DNA of 64,000 nt, taken from positions 310,001-374,000 of the forward strand of contig NZ_CP083692.1 of assembly GCF_020096995.1 (NCBI RefSeq), written 5' to 3'. This document shows, piece after piece, positions 1 through 8,864 of the stretch. The translations under genes were made by a program, and so were the position numbers. The notes beneath the pieces are model-generated. The model had not been told where the DNA came from. It searched no databases and saw only the letters and a list, made by a program, of their open reading frames with translations. Positions within the stretch are counted from its first letter, which is position 1. The number at the start of each line of letters is the position of its first letter. The DNA is from Leucobacter sp. Psy1. Lineage in GTDB: Bacteria; Actinomycetota; Actinomycetes; Actinomycetales; Microbacteriaceae.

Positions 1-1
1 C

Positions 2-151
2 CTCGACGCCGATACCATCGTCGACCACTTGGCCGGTCGGCTCGCGAGGTACAAAGTGCCGAAGCGGATCGTCTTCGTCGACGAGTTCCCGCGCACCGCC
101 AGCGGCAAGATCCGGAAGGCAGACCTGCGGAAGCAGTACGCCGGGGCCTGA
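2..151 (+). CDS. acyl-CoA synthetase (AMP-binding family), C-terminal fragment
   Basis: Only the last 49 codons lie in the window; the start is upstream of the left edge. The fragment contains the run RYKVPKRIVFVDEFPRTASGKIRK, read here in two parts: YKVPKR.VFVDE followed by PRTASGKIRK. This is the classic C-terminal motif of ANL-superfamily acyl/aryl-CoA ligases, in which the Lys of GKI/GKIRK closes on the adenylate in the first half-reaction. The family activates carboxylic acids with ATP and CoA. The substrate cannot be judged from the tail. It precedes an ABC transporter by 42 bp and may share its operon, which would suit activation of an imported acid. Confidence 0.85.
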   Translation, partial: LDADTIVDHLAGRLARYKVPKRIVFVDEFPRTASGKIRKADLRKQYAGA

Positions 152-193
152 CGCCCCGCACCAGTACACACACCGAGACGAGAGGAGGGGAAC

Positions 194-1045
194 ATGGCCA
201 GCACCTCGGCACCCGAGCAGACCGTGACCACGGTGGTCTCCATCGCCAGGGCGCGGGAGCGCAAACGGAGTTTCCGGCCGCGAAAGGCGCTGCTGGGCGT
301 CACGGGCATCCTGGTGCTCCTGGCGGTTTGGGAACTCGCGGCCCGAACCGGGATCGTCGATCCCCGGTTCCTGCCGCCGCCGACAGAGGTGCTGCCGCAG
401 CTCGCCCTTGTCCTCACCTTCGCCGATTTCTGGAGCGCCATCGGGGACACGCTGGCCGCGTGGGCGCTCGGGCTCGGGATCGCCCTGGTGCTCGGATCCG
501 TGCTCGGTGTGGTCATCGGCCTGTCGCCGTTCATGAAGCGGGCGACGCACTCGACCGTCGAGTTCCTGCGCCCCATTCCCTCGGTCGCCCTGATCCCGCT
601 CGCGGTCCTGCTCTTCGGCGTTCGGATTGAGGCGAGCCTCCTCCTCATCGTCTACGCCTCGTTCTGGCAGATTTTCATCCAGGTGCTTTACGGCGTCGCC
701 GACGTCGACCAGGTCGCGATGGCCACGGGGCGCAGCTACGGCTTCTCCACCTGGCAGCGGGTCAGGAGCATCGTGCTGCCGACCACACTCCCGTACCTCT
801 TGACCGGTCTCAGACTCGCGGCGGCGGTGGCGCTGATCCTCGCGATCACGGCGCAGCTCATCATCGGCACGCCGGGACTCGGACTCGAGATCGCACGGGC
901 GCAGAACGGCGGGCAGTACGCCACGATGTACGCGCTCATCGTGGCGACCGGTCTGCTGGGCGTCCTCATCAACCTCGGGGCACGGTTCCTCGAGCGGCGC
1001 ATGCTCGCCTGGCACGAATCCGTTCGCGGGGAGGTCGCCGCATGA
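194..1045 (+). CDS. ABC transporter permease, SsuC/TauC type
   Basis: A 283-residue inner-membrane permease of the nitrate/sulfonate/taurine/pyrimidine-precursor ABC family (BPD_transp_1 fold). A basic N-terminus of about 35 residues precedes the first membrane helix near 34-52, with further hydrophobic segments to about residue 265. The cytoplasmic EAA loop that docks on the ATPase appears around GRSYGFSTWQRVRSIVLP. The start has a strong Shine-Dalgarno (GAGGAGGGGAAC before ATG). The stop overlaps the next permease by ATGA. With the two following genes it forms a heterodimeric permease plus ATPase. No binding protein gene is visible downstream, so it is probably upstream of the window. Substrate unknown. 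Confidence 0.9.
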   Translation: MASTSAPEQTVTTVVSIARARERKRSFRPRKALLGVTGILVLLAVWELAARTGIVDPRFLPPPTEVLPQLALVLTFADFWSAIGDTLAAWALGLGIALVLGSVLGVVIGLSPFMKRATHSTVEFLRPIPSVALIPLAVLLFGVRIEASLLLIVYASFWQIFIQVLYGVADVDQVAMATGRSYGFSTWQRVRSIVLPTTLPYLLTGLRLAAAVALILAITAQLIIGTPGLGLEIARAQNGGQYATMYALIVATGLLGVLINLGARFLERRMLAWHESVRGEVAA

Positions 1046-1818
1046 AGAAGACACTGTCCGGGCTGCTGTTCGCGCTGGGGCTGCCCATTCTGCTCGTCGT
1101 GATCTGGTGGGTCTCCACCATCGCGAACGAGAGCTTCTTCGTCCCGACGCCCGGTGAGCTCGTGACCAAGTTCTGGGACACATGGATCGGGCCGCGCATT
1201 TGGGTGGATGTGCTGCCGAGCGTGCTCAGGTTCGTCGTCGGGGCGGCGATCGCCATCGTCGGGGGGATCCTGCTCGGCCTCCTCGTCGGACTCAGCCGCA
1301 ATCTGCGCGCGCTGACGGAGCCGGTGTTCGAGTTCTTCCGGGCACTGCCGCCTCCGGTACTGATCCCGGTGCTGATGCTCGTCTTCGGCCCCACCGACTG
1401 GATGAAGATCTTCATCATCGTGCTCGCCGCCATCTGGCCCGTACTGCTCAACACGGTGGAGGGGGTGCGCGCCGCTGATTCCGTGCAGTCGGACACCAGC
1501 CGCTCCTACGGGATCACCGGGTTCAACCGGGTGCGCTACCAGGTGCTCCCGTCGGCCACACCTCAGATCTTCACGGGGATCCGGCAGAGCCTCCCCATCG
1601 GACTCATGCTGATGATCATCTCCGAGATGTTCGCATCGACCTCGGGTCTCGGGTTCTCCGTGATCCAGTTCCAGCGCAGCTTCGCGATTCCCGAGATGTG
1701 GTCGGGAATCCTCGTGCTGGGACTCCTCGGCTATCTCGTAGCCATCATCTTCCGCTTCGTCGAACGACGTGTGCTCCGCTGGTACCACCGACTGAAGGAT
1801 CTCGAGAATGCAGCCTGA
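1042..1818 (+). CDS. ABC transporter permease, SsuC/TauC type
   Basis: A 258-residue second permease of the same family, with an EAA-like loop at SRSYGITGFNRVRYQVLP and about six hydrophobic segments. It starts inside the stop of the previous gene (ATGA), and its own end overlaps the ATPase gene by 11 bp, so the three are translationally coupled. Two different permeases with one ATPase fit a heterodimeric importer such as the hydroxymethylpyrimidine (ThiXYZ-like) or nitrate/sulfonate systems. The neighbouring CoA ligase and catabolic genes suggest an organic acid, but this is inference. Confidence 0.9.
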   Translation: MKKTLSGLLFALGLPILLVVIWWVSTIANESFFVPTPGELVTKFWDTWIGPRIWVDVLPSVLRFVVGAAIAIVGGILLGLLVGLSRNLRALTEPVFEFFRALPPPVLIPVLMLVFGPTDWMKIFIIVLAAIWPVLLNTVEGVRAADSVQSDTSRSYGITGFNRVRYQVLPSATPQIFTGIRQSLPIGLMLMIISEMFASTSGLGFSVIQFQRSFAIPEMWSGILVLGLLGYLVAIIFRFVERRVLRWYHRLKDLENAA

Positions 1819-2674
1819 ACCCTCGACCCCGCTCGACACGCTCTCGTACGGTCGCACGCTTCCTGACGAGGAGACGCTGCTGTCGGTGCGCGGACTCCAG
1901 AAGATCTACCGCACGGACGGCGGAGACATCGAAGCCGTGCGCAACCTCACCTTCGACCTCGGGAAGAACGAGCTGACCTGCCTCGTCGGCCCGTCAGGGT
2001 CTGGCAAGACGACGCTGCTGAAGTGCATCGCCGGGCTGCTCGAGCCCACGAGCGGCGAGGTCGTGCTCGACGGCAAGACCGTGACGGCCCCGCCGAAGAA
2101 GATGGCCGTCGTCTTCCAGGAGTACGGTCGCTCCCTGTTTCCCTGGTTGCGGGTCGCCGAGAACGTCGAGCTTCCGCTCAAGAACGCCGGGGTGCCGAAG
2201 GCGGAGCGTCGGAGGATCGTCGATGAGGCGCTGCGGAACGTGGGTCTCGATCACGTGCCGAGGTCGTACCCCTGGCAGCTCTCCGGAGGCATGCAGCAGC
2301 GTGTCGCGATCGCGCGCGCCATCGCCTACCAGCCCGAAGTGTTGCTCATGGATGAGCCCTTCGCCGCAGTGGATGCGCAGACCCGTGCCGATCTCGAGGA
2401 CCTGGTGCGGAAGGTGCGCAGAGAGCTGGGGATCTCGGTGCTGTTCGTGACGCACGACATCGATGAGTCGGTGTACCTCGCCGAGCGGGTCATCATGCTG
2501 TCGAGCTCGCCGACGATCGTGCAGGAGGACCTCGTGGTCGATCTGCCCGAGCAGCGGGACCAATTGGAGACCCGAGCGCTTCCGCGATTCACGGAACTGC
2601 GTCACCACGTCTACGAACAGATCCAGCAGGCGAAGCGGGGGTACCGGTCGGACGAGGCCGAGTCCGCCGCGTGA
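1808..2674 (+). CDS. ABC transporter ATP-binding protein, SsuB/TauB type
   Basis: A 288-residue ATPase that energises the preceding permeases. Walker A is GPSGSGKT at residues 61-68, the Q-loop Gln is near 104 (VFQEYGRSLFPW), the ABC signature LSGGM lies at 158-162, Walker B VLLMDEP at about 178-184, and the switch His is in THDIDES near 216. The phrase SLFPWLRVAENV after the Q-loop is typical of nitrate/taurine-family ATPases. All catalytic motifs are intact. It overlaps the upstream permease by 11 bp and is overlapped (GTGA) by the exporter gene downstream, so one transcript is likely. Confidence 0.93.
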   Translation: MQPEPSTPLDTLSYGRTLPDEETLLSVRGLQKIYRTDGGDIEAVRNLTFDLGKNELTCLVGPSGSGKTTLLKCIAGLLEPTSGEVVLDGKTVTAPPKKMAVVFQEYGRSLFPWLRVAENVELPLKNAGVPKAERRRIVDEALRNVGLDHVPRSYPWQLSGGMQQRVAIARAIAYQPEVLLMDEPFAAVDAQTRADLEDLVRKVRRELGISVLFVTHDIDESVYLAERVIMLSSSPTIVQEDLVVDLPEQRDQLETRALPRFTELRHHVYEQIQQAKRGYRSDEAESAA

Positions 2675-3900
2675 CCCGGCGCATCCCCGGGGAGGGATCC
2701 GCCGGGAGGATCCCTCCCGGTCTCATGCTCGCGCTCGGCTATGTGTCGATGGCCGCCTCGCTCTCGACGGACATGTATCCGCCGGCGTTCCCGGGGATTG
2801 CCGAGCATTTCTCGGTGGGACCGTCGGCCGTGCAACTGACGCTCACGGCGTTCATGGCCGGAGCCGCAATGGGGCAGCTCCTGATCGGGTCGCTTTCTGA
2901 CGCTCTCGGACGCAGACGGTCGCTCATCGCCGGGCTTGCGGTGTTCGCCGCGTGCGCGATCCTGGCGGTGCTCAGCCCGACGCTGGAGTTCCTGATCACC
3001 GTGCGCGCGCTGCAGGGGTTCGCAGGGGCGTCGGGCGCGGTGCTCGCCCGTGCCGTGATCGCCGATCTTGCGGCGCCCCGCGAAACCGTACGCGCCTACA
3101 GCCTCCTGTTCGTGATGATCGCGCTCGGTCCCGCGATCGCGAGCCCTCTCGGCGCGCTGCTCACCGAGTTCGGCGGGTGGCGCGCCACGCTGACCGGGCT
3201 CGCCGTTCTGGGATCCGGGATGTTCCTCGTCGCTGCACTCCGCATTCCCGAGAGCTTGCCTGCCGAGGCGAGACGTCCGTTCTCGGCGTCGTCGCTGACC
3301 CTGGGCGCCCGGTCGCTGCTCGGCCGCATGAGCTACCTCGGTCACGCTGTCGCGTTCGCCGCGGGGTACGGCGTGCTCATCGTCTACATCGCGTCGTCGT
3401 CGTTCATCGTGCAATCGATGTTCGGGCTCGGACCGGTGGGCTACGCGCTGACCTTCACCTTCAGTTCCGCGGCGGTCATGCTCGGGTCCTGGCTCAGCGG
3501 ACAGGCGTCAATGCGGTGGAGCAGTGTCGCCGCCCTGCGTATCGGTCAACTGCTCGCCCTGGGAGCGTCAGGGCTGCTGCTCATCAGCGCGCTTGTCGGT
3601 GCGCTCTCATTCTCGCTCTACTTGCTCCTCATCGGCTGCTTCGCACTCGGAGCCGGCTTCGTGATGTCGACGGCATCCGCACTCGCGATCGGTCAGGCCG
3701 CGGGCATCGCCGGGACGGGGTCTGCGCTCATCGGGTTCGGGCAGTTCGTCACTGGCGCCATGGCGGCGCCGCTCGGAGGGCTCGCGGGGGAAGGCACCGC
3801 GGTTCCCGCCGCAGCGGGGATGACGGCGTTCGCACTGATCGGGTTGCTGGGAGGGCTTGCGGGCGCAGCCGCCTTGCGCCGCACCACTCGCTCGGGGTGA
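2671..3900 (+). CDS. MFS transporter, Bcr/CflA (DHA1) type
   Basis: A 409-residue major facilitator protein with about 12 hydrophobic segments. The TM1 sequence SLSTDMYPPAFPGIAEHF and the loop 2-3 motif GSLSDALGRRRSL are hallmarks of the Bcr/CflA drug-resistance branch, which exports bicyclomycin, chloramphenicol and amino-acid-like compounds by proton antiport. GTG start inside the ATPase stop (GTGA). Its position at the end of an import operon hints at efflux of a pathway product or toxic analogue, or at an alternative importer role. It ends 19 bp from the convergent acyl-CoA dehydrogenase gene, without a hairpin in between. Confidence 0.88.
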   Translation: MTRRIPGEGSAGRIPPGLMLALGYVSMAASLSTDMYPPAFPGIAEHFSVGPSAVQLTLTAFMAGAAMGQLLIGSLSDALGRRRSLIAGLAVFAACAILAVLSPTLEFLITVRALQGFAGASGAVLARAVIADLAAPRETVRAYSLLFVMIALGPAIASPLGALLTEFGGWRATLTGLAVLGSGMFLVAALRIPESLPAEARRPFSASSLTLGARSLLGRMSYLGHAVAFAAGYGVLIVYIASSSFIVQSMFGLGPVGYALTFTFSSAAVMLGSWLSGQASMRWSSVAALRIGQLLALGASGLLLISALVGALSFSLYLLLIGCFALGAGFVMSTASALAIGQAAGIAGTGSALIGFGQFVTGAMAAPLGGLAGEGTAVPAAAGMTAFALIGLLGGLAGAAALRRTTRSG

Positions 3901-3919
3901 GTCCGGAGGGCCTCAGCGC

Positions 3920-5137
3920 TCACACGAACGCGGACACGCCCGTCAGGGCGCGTCCCACGATGAGCGAGGTGACCTCGTGCGTGCCCTCGTAGGAGTACAC
4001 GGCCTCGGCATCGGCGAAGAAGCGGGCGACGTCATAGTCCACCACGATGCCGTTGCCTCCGACGAGTTCGCGGGCGAGCGCTGCCGACTCCCGAGCGTGG
4101 AGCGAGGTCCACATTTTCGCGAGCGATGAGCTCGCATCGCTGAGCACTCCGCGGTCCTGCGCCGCGGACAGCCCCGTCACCATGCCGAGAGAGGCGGTGA
4201 GATTGCCGAGGATTCGCGCCAGTTTCTCCTGGATGAGCTGGAAGCTCGCCAGCGGCCGGCCGAACTGCTCTCGTTCTCGGACGTACCGGACGGCGCCCTC
4301 GAGTGCGCCGGCCTGCAGGCCCGCGGCGATCCAGGCGACGTCCGACCGGAGGGGGCGCATGATGGCGGCGACGTCCCTCCAGGAGTTGATCTTCTGCAGG
4401 CGGGAGGATTCGGGCACGCGCACCCCGTCGAGCGTGATGTGCGAGTTCTGCATCGGTCGGAGCGAGATCTTGCCGCCGATGACCTCCTGACTCACCCCGG
4501 GCGTCTCTCGCGGTATGAGGAAGCACTTGATCTCTCCATCCGCGGTATCGCGGGCGAAGACAGCCAGACCGTCGGCGGAGGTCGCCCCGCCGATCCAGCG
4601 CTTGGCGCCGTCGATGACCCAGGAATCGCCGTTGCGGGTCGCTGTGGTGGCGAGACCGCCCGCGATGTCGGAGCCGTGGTCGGGCTCCGTGAGCGCGAAC
4701 ACGCCGCGGTAGTCGAAGCTGCGAATCCTCGGGTCGAGGTCGGCGACTTGCTCAGCGGAACCGCCCATGCGCACCGTCGAACGGAAGAGACCGGACTGGG
4801 CGTTGTACACGGTCGCGACGGAGACATCGGTGCGGGCCAGCACGAAGTTCCGGAACCCGCTGAACATCGTCGACGCCGCTTCTTCGGCGCTGACGCCCTG
4901 AGGCGCCATCAGGTCGAGCGGGGCGAGCGCATCGAGGATGCCGGCGGGCATCGTCGCGGAATCCCAGGCATCGTTCACCAGCGGTGCGACGTCGCGCTCG
5001 AGTACCTCGTGCAACTGCTCGAGGGCCGTGACAGCGGCGGAGCTGAGGTGCGCGCGTGCGTAGCCGAACGGATCGATGCCGAAGGCGCCCTCCGGTCCGA
5101 ACTCCGGCGCGCGCAGCGGCTTCGTCGGCGATGACAT
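3920..5137 (-). CDS. acyl-CoA dehydrogenase, glutaryl-CoA dehydrogenase-like
   Basis: A 405-residue FAD flavoenzyme of the acyl-CoA dehydrogenase superfamily. ALTEPDHGSD matches the family FAD/substrate-binding segment, REREQFGRPLASFQLIQEKLA is the signature of the C-terminal helical domain, and YEGTHEVTSLIVGRALTG resembles the TYEGTHD segment that carries the catalytic Glu in glutaryl-CoA dehydrogenase. The start at 5137 is chosen because AAGGAG precedes it; a longer in-frame reading to 5272 would run into the stop of the upstream gene. It is the last gene of a leftward operon with an amidohydrolase and an SDR. The true acyl-CoA substrate is not known. Confidence 0.9.
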   Translation of the reverse strand: MSSPTKPLRAPEFGPEGAFGIDPFGYARAHLSSAAVTALEQLHEVLERDVAPLVNDAWDSATMPAGILDALAPLDLMAPQGVSAEEAASTMFSGFRNFVLARTDVSVATVYNAQSGLFRSTVRMGGSAEQVADLDPRIRSFDYRGVFALTEPDHGSDIAGGLATTATRNGDSWVIDGAKRWIGGATSADGLAVFARDTADGEIKCFLIPRETPGVSQEVIGGKISLRPMQNSHITLDGVRVPESSRLQKINSWRDVAAIMRPLRSDVAWIAAGLQAGALEGAVRYVREREQFGRPLASFQLIQEKLARILGNLTASLGMVTGLSAAQDRGVLSDASSSLAKMWTSLHARESAALARELVGGNGIVVDYDVARFFADAEAVYSYEGTHEVTSLIVGRALTGVSAFV

Positions 5138-5175
5138 GGAACTCCTTCGGTCCGGTGGTGCGGGGAGCGGCCGGT

Positions 5176-6060
5176 TCAGCCGTCGAGACCGAGCAGCCTG
5201 ACGGCGTTGTGCTTCACGATGCCGGGGAGGGCTTCGGGCTTCAGATCCGTCAGCTCGATGTCGCGGAGCCATCGGTCGGGCGAGAGCATCGGGAAGTCGG
5301 AGCCGAAGAGCACTCGATCCTTCAGCAGTGTTCCCGCATTCCGCACGAGCTGCGGCGGGAAGTACTTGGGGCTCCAGCCCGACAGGTCGATCCAGGTGTT
5401 GTGCTTGTGGGTGGCCACCGAGATCGCCTCGTCCTGCCAGGGCACGGACGGGTGCGCCATGATGATCTGCAGATCGCCGAAGTCGGCGGCCACGCTGTCG
5501 AGGAGCATCGGGTTGGAGAGCCCGAGACGGAGGCCGCGTCCCCCCTTCATGCCCGCACCGATCCCCGTTTGACCCGTGTGGAAGAGCGCGACGACGCCCG
5601 CCCGCTCCAGGACCTCGTAGAGGGGGGAGAATCGCTCGTCGCTCGGGTCGAAGCGCTGCACGGTCGGGTGGAACTTGAAGCCGCGAACGCCGCTCTCCTC
5701 GATGAGGCGTTGGACCCGGTCCACGGCGTCTGGGAGGTTCGGATCGACCGACCCGAACGGGATCAGCACGTCGTTGTTCGCAGCGGCCCCTGCCGCGATC
5801 TCGGCGCTCGAGATCGGTGCGTGCCCGAGATTCGTCGTCGCGTCGACCGTGAACACGACCGCGGCCGTGTTGCGTTCCCGGTAGTACTCGGCGACGGCGT
5901 CCAGTCGGGGCTGGAGACCCCCCGTGCTGAAGTACTTCGCGGCGGCCGCGGCGAGGTCGTCTGGCAGCGAGTTGTGTCCGTGAGCGTCCATCTCGATGTG
6001 GACGTGCACGTCGATCGCCGTGATCGATGCGACGTCGATGGCGGGTTCGTAGCGGGTCAT
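5176..6060 (-). CDS. amidohydrolase family protein, ACMSD/COG2159-like
   Basis: A 294-residue metal-dependent TIM-barrel amidohydrolase (amidohydrolase_2). AIDVHVHIE near residue 17 supplies the HxH metal pair, FKFHPTVQRF and FHTGQTG give the middle histidines, MAHPSVPW a further metal or active-site His, and LFGSDFPMLSPDRWL the C-terminal Asp. This family holds decarboxylases such as ACMSD and gamma-resorcylate decarboxylase, as well as lactonases, acting without CoA. The start is preceded by GGAG. It lies between an SDR and an acyl-CoA dehydrogenase in one leftward operon. Substrate not identifiable from sequence. Confidence 0.88.
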   Translation of the reverse strand: MTRYEPAIDVASITAIDVHVHIEMDAHGHNSLPDDLAAAAAKYFSTGGLQPRLDAVAEYYRERNTAAVVFTVDATTNLGHAPISSAEIAAGAAANNDVLIPFGSVDPNLPDAVDRVQRLIEESGVRGFKFHPTVQRFDPSDERFSPLYEVLERAGVVALFHTGQTGIGAGMKGGRGLRLGLSNPMLLDSVAADFGDLQIIMAHPSVPWQDEAISVATHKHNTWIDLSGWSPKYFPPQLVRNAGTLLKDRVLFGSDFPMLSPDRWLRDIELTDLKPEALPGIVKHNAVRLLGLDG

Positions 6061-6104
6061 GGAGGCTCCTTCGGCTCGCGGTCCCGGTGCGGAGGTGCCG
6101 GCTG

Positions 6105-7031
6105 TCAGGCCTGCGGGGGCTGCAGTTCTTCGGGCAGTGGGGGGAACTGCTCGCCGACCGACTGCGCCTGCTCGCCGATCGTCGAGGGGAACTTCTCGGC
6201 GAGCGCCTCCGGGGTCCAGCCGCCCTCGTGATATTCGGTGGCCACGGGCTCGGGGTGCGACCAGAGCTGCAGGCGATCGCCGCCGATGCCCACTGCCTGG
6301 CCTGTGACGCCTGACGCGTCGTCCGAGGCGAGGTAGGCGATCAGGGGGGCGACGTCGGCAGCGGTTCCGAACCCGAGCGTGTGGCGGAAGAAGTCCGGCA
6401 TCGCCTCGCCCTGAGCGTCGGCCTCCATCGCAGCGTGGAAGTAGGGCACCGTCGCAGTCATAGCGGTGGCCGCGACCGGGATCACGGCGTTCGCGGTGAT
6501 GCCGGCCCGCTTCAGCTCCAGTGCCCAGGTGCGCACCATTCCCACGATGCCGGCCTTCGCCGCGGCGTAGTTGGTCTGGCCGAAGTTGCCGCGCTGCCCG
6601 GTGGGGGAACCGATGCAGATGATGCGGCCGCCCTCGCCCTGCTCGCGCATCCGCGTGGCGGCCTCGCGCACGCAGGTGAACGTGCCGCGCAGGTGGACGT
6701 TGATCACGGTGTCGAAATCGTCATCGCTCATCTTCCAGAGGACCGTGTCGCGCAGGACCCCGGCGTTGGTGACGAGGATGTCGAGGCGCCCGAATTCGGC
6801 GAAGGCCGCATCGACGAGCTGCTTCGCCGTCTCGGTGGGGCCCACGGGAGCGACCACTGCTGTCGCTGTGCCACCGGCCGCCTCGATGCTCGCGACCGCA
6901 TCGGCGGCGGTGTTCTCGTCGACATCATTGATGACGACCGCGGCTCCCTGGCGGGCGAGCTCCTGCGCGTATGCGAGCCCGAGGCCCCGGCCCGATCCCG
7001 TGACGATGGCGACTTTGCCGGCGAGTGACAT
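6105..7031 (-). CDS. SDR family oxidoreductase, hydroxyacyl-CoA dehydrogenase-like
   Basis: A 308-residue classical short-chain dehydrogenase with cofactor motif TGSGRGLG at 11-18, NAG at 89-91 and the catalytic Ser142, Tyr155 and Lys159 (YAAAK). The N-terminal half resembles the dehydrogenase domain of peroxisomal multifunctional enzyme 2 (17-beta-HSD4), which oxidises 3-hydroxyacyl-CoA. An extra C-terminal tail of about 50 residues, rich in Pro and Glu, exceeds the usual 250-residue length. It is the first gene of the leftward operon and sits about 30 nt from a predicted transcription start. Likely NAD(P)-dependent oxidation of a hydroxyacyl intermediate. Confidence 0.88.
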   Translation of the reverse strand: MSLAGKVAIVTGSGRGLGLAYAQELARQGAAVVINDVDENTAADAVASIEAAGGTATAVVAPVGPTETAKQLVDAAFAEFGRLDILVTNAGVLRDTVLWKMSDDDFDTVINVHLRGTFTCVREAATRMREQGEGGRIICIGSPTGQRGNFGQTNYAAAKAGIVGMVRTWALELKRAGITANAVIPVAATAMTATVPYFHAAMEADAQGEAMPDFFRHTLGFGTAADVAPLIAYLASDDASGVTGQAVGIGGDRLQLWSHPEPVATEYHEGGWTPEALAEKFPSTIGEQAQSVGEQFPPLPEELQPPQA

Positions 7032-7067
7032 TGAGGCTCCTGACTGCTCTGTGCGGGGTTCGGATCC

Positions 7068-7096
7068 ATTAGCGCAGATTTAATTGAAGTTGTCAA
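7068..7096 (-). promoter_or_regulatory. sigma-70-type promoter for the SDR-amidohydrolase-ACAD operon
   Basis: On the minus strand TTGACA (7096-7091) is followed by exactly 17 nt and GCTAAT (7073-7068), a 4/6 match to TATAAT in an AT-rich island. The predicted start of transcription, near 7060, leaves a leader of about 30 nt carrying GGAG before the ATG at 7031. The whole 7032-7235 gap is unusually AT-rich for this window and also has to hold the divergent promoter of the Dpp operon, which I could not place. Confidence 0.6.
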
Positions 7097-7235
7097 TCAT
7101 TGATGATCTCACACGCGGAGCTCTCGTTCGCACCTAACTTGCGATTGAGACTGATTACTGAACAGGAGAGTTGCGATGAGCGCAATACCTGTCTAGGGTG
7201 AAACGGACTGCTCGACGGCAATGAGGGGTGTCGGA

Positions 7236-8864
7236 ATGACTCCAGAAGAACCAGCGAGAAACCCGGACCCCCGAGGGGAGCGTGCGGCCATCGCGCGACG
7301 CGCGCCGCTCACCGCGACGCGGCGGGCGGTGCTCGGCGGGGGCCTCGGTCTCGGCCTTATGACGCTCCTCACGGCATGCGGTGGTCGCGCCGTCGCCGGC
7401 CCGCAAATCCAGGTGGAGGGGCCGCCGCAGGAGGGCGGGGCGATCAGCATCGGCTTCGTCGGCGGCGGTGCCTCGGATACGCTCGACGGTGCCGTAGCGA
7501 CGAACCTCGGCGACATCGCCAGGGCCGTGAACCTCTACAGCACCCTGCTCACCTTCGACCACGAGTACGAGCTGCAGCCGATGCTCGCGACCTCGGCCAC
7601 GCCGAACGACGACGCGACCGTATGGACGGTCGAGCTGCGGGACGGCGTCAAGTTCAGCGACGGGCGCGAGCTCACGCCGCGCGACGTGATCGCGAGCTTC
7701 GAGCGCATTGTCGATCCCGAGGATCCGAAGTCCGGTGCCGCGGCGTTCGCCCACCTGGACGCCGTTGTCGAGACCGGACCCCGCACGGTGGAGTTCCGTC
7801 TGTCGCGGTCCGATACGGCGATGGATCAGCAGTTCGCCATGTACAACTGCATCATCGTGCCAGCCGACTTCGACCTGGCGAAGCCGGTCGGCACCGGCCC
7901 ATTCATGCTCGAGAGCTTCACCGCTGCGCAGTCGACCGTGCTGCGACGCAATCCGCACTACTGGGGAGACGACGGTCCGTATCTCGACGAGGTCACCCTG
8001 CTCAACTTCAACGACACCGACGCGCTCATCAACGCGCTCCTGTCGAACCAGGTCGACGCCGTCGCGCAGATCCCCCCGGCCCTCGTCGAGGTGCTCGAGG
8101 CGGACGAGCGCATCAACATCCTCGACTCCGAGACGGGCGCGTACCTGCCGTTCACCATGCGGGTGGACCGGGAGCCGTTCGACGATGCCCGGGTGCGCGA
8201 AGCGTTCCGGCTCGCCGTGGACCGGGAGGGTATGGTCGAGCAGGTGCTCTCGGGGCGGGGCACCGTCGGCAACGACATGTACGCCGTGTTCGACGCCGCG
8301 TACCCCGCGGACCTGCCGCAGCGCACTCAAGACATCGTTGCAGCGCGGCAGCTGCTCGCCGAGGCGGGCTACCCCGACGGCGTCGACGTCGAACTCGTCA
8401 CCGCACCGATCCAGTCAGGTGTGGTCGAGGCCGCACAGGTGTTCGCCGAGCAGGTCGCCGAGGCCGGGATCCGGGTCAAGATCAACCGGATGGACCTCAC
8501 GGCCTACTGGACGGACTATCTGAACTACGACTTCTCGCAGACGTTCTGGTACACCCGGAGCTTCCTGCCGCAGACGCTCGCGGGCATGCTGCCCGACGCG
8601 CCGTTCAACGAGACCGGCTGGGACGACCCCGAGTTCATCGCGCTCATCGAGGAGGCACGTGCCGAAACGGACGACGCGCGTCGCGACGAGCTCACGCGGA
8701 GCGCCCAGGAGATCCTCTACGACCGCGGCGGACTGATCGTCTGGGGATTCGCGAATCAGATCGACGCGTACCAGAGCTACCTCGGCGGTCTCGTCCCTGA
8801 TCGCAGCGGACTCCCGCTCTCGGGTTTCAAACTGCACGAGGTGTGGATCGGAGACGTCGCATGA
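7236..8864 (+). CDS. ABC transporter substrate-binding lipoprotein, DppA/SBP_bac_5 family
   Basis: A 542-residue extracytoplasmic solute receptor of the peptide/nickel/opine family. The N-terminus carries a twin-arginine motif (TRRAVLGGG, around residue 28), a hydrophobic core and the lipobox LLTAC with Cys48, so it should be exported by Tat and lipid-anchored. SBP_bac_5 features follow: LRDGVKFSDGRELTPRDV and VGTGPFMLESF. The ATG at 7236 is preferred over 7221 because GAGGGG stands seven bases before it. It heads a complete Dpp-type operon. Proximity to carnitine genes makes quaternary-ammonium or acyl-carnitine-like ligands possible, but peptides or opines are equally compatible. Confidence 0.92.
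   Translation: MTPEEPARNPDPRGERAAIARRAPLTATRRAVLGGGLGLGLMTLLTACGGRAVAGPQIQVEGPPQEGGAISIGFVGGGASDTLDGAVATNLGDIARAVNLYSTLLTFDHEYELQPMLATSATPNDDATVWTVELRDGVKFSDGRELTPRDVIASFERIVDPEDPKSGAAAFAHLDAVVETGPRTVEFRLSRSDTAMDQQFAMYNCIIVPADFDLAKPVGTGPFMLESFTAAQSTVLRRNPHYWGDDGPYLDEVTLLNFNDTDALINALLSNQVDAVAQIPPALVEVLEADERINILDSETGAYLPFTMRVDREPFDDARVREAFRLAVDREGMVEQVLSGRGTVGNDMYAVFDAAYPADLPQRTQDIVAARQLLAEAGYPDGVDVELVTAPIQSGVVEAAQVFAEQVAEAGIRVKINRMDLTAYWTDYLNYDFSQTFWYTRSFLPQTLAGMLPDAPFNETGWDDPEFIALIEEARAETDDARRDELTRSAQEILYDRGGLIVWGFANQIDAYQSYLGGLVPDRSGLPLSGFKLHEVWIGDVA

Noticed and set aside
736..1857. Long minus-strand open frame over the two permeases
   Set aside because: Composition is Arg/Glu/His-rich with no motif, typical of antisense shadows in GC-rich genes; the plus-strand permeases are clear.
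7176..7196. Six-codon ATG frame after GGAGAG before the DppA-like gene
   Set aside because: A good ribosome site but far too short to judge; no attenuator hairpins follow.
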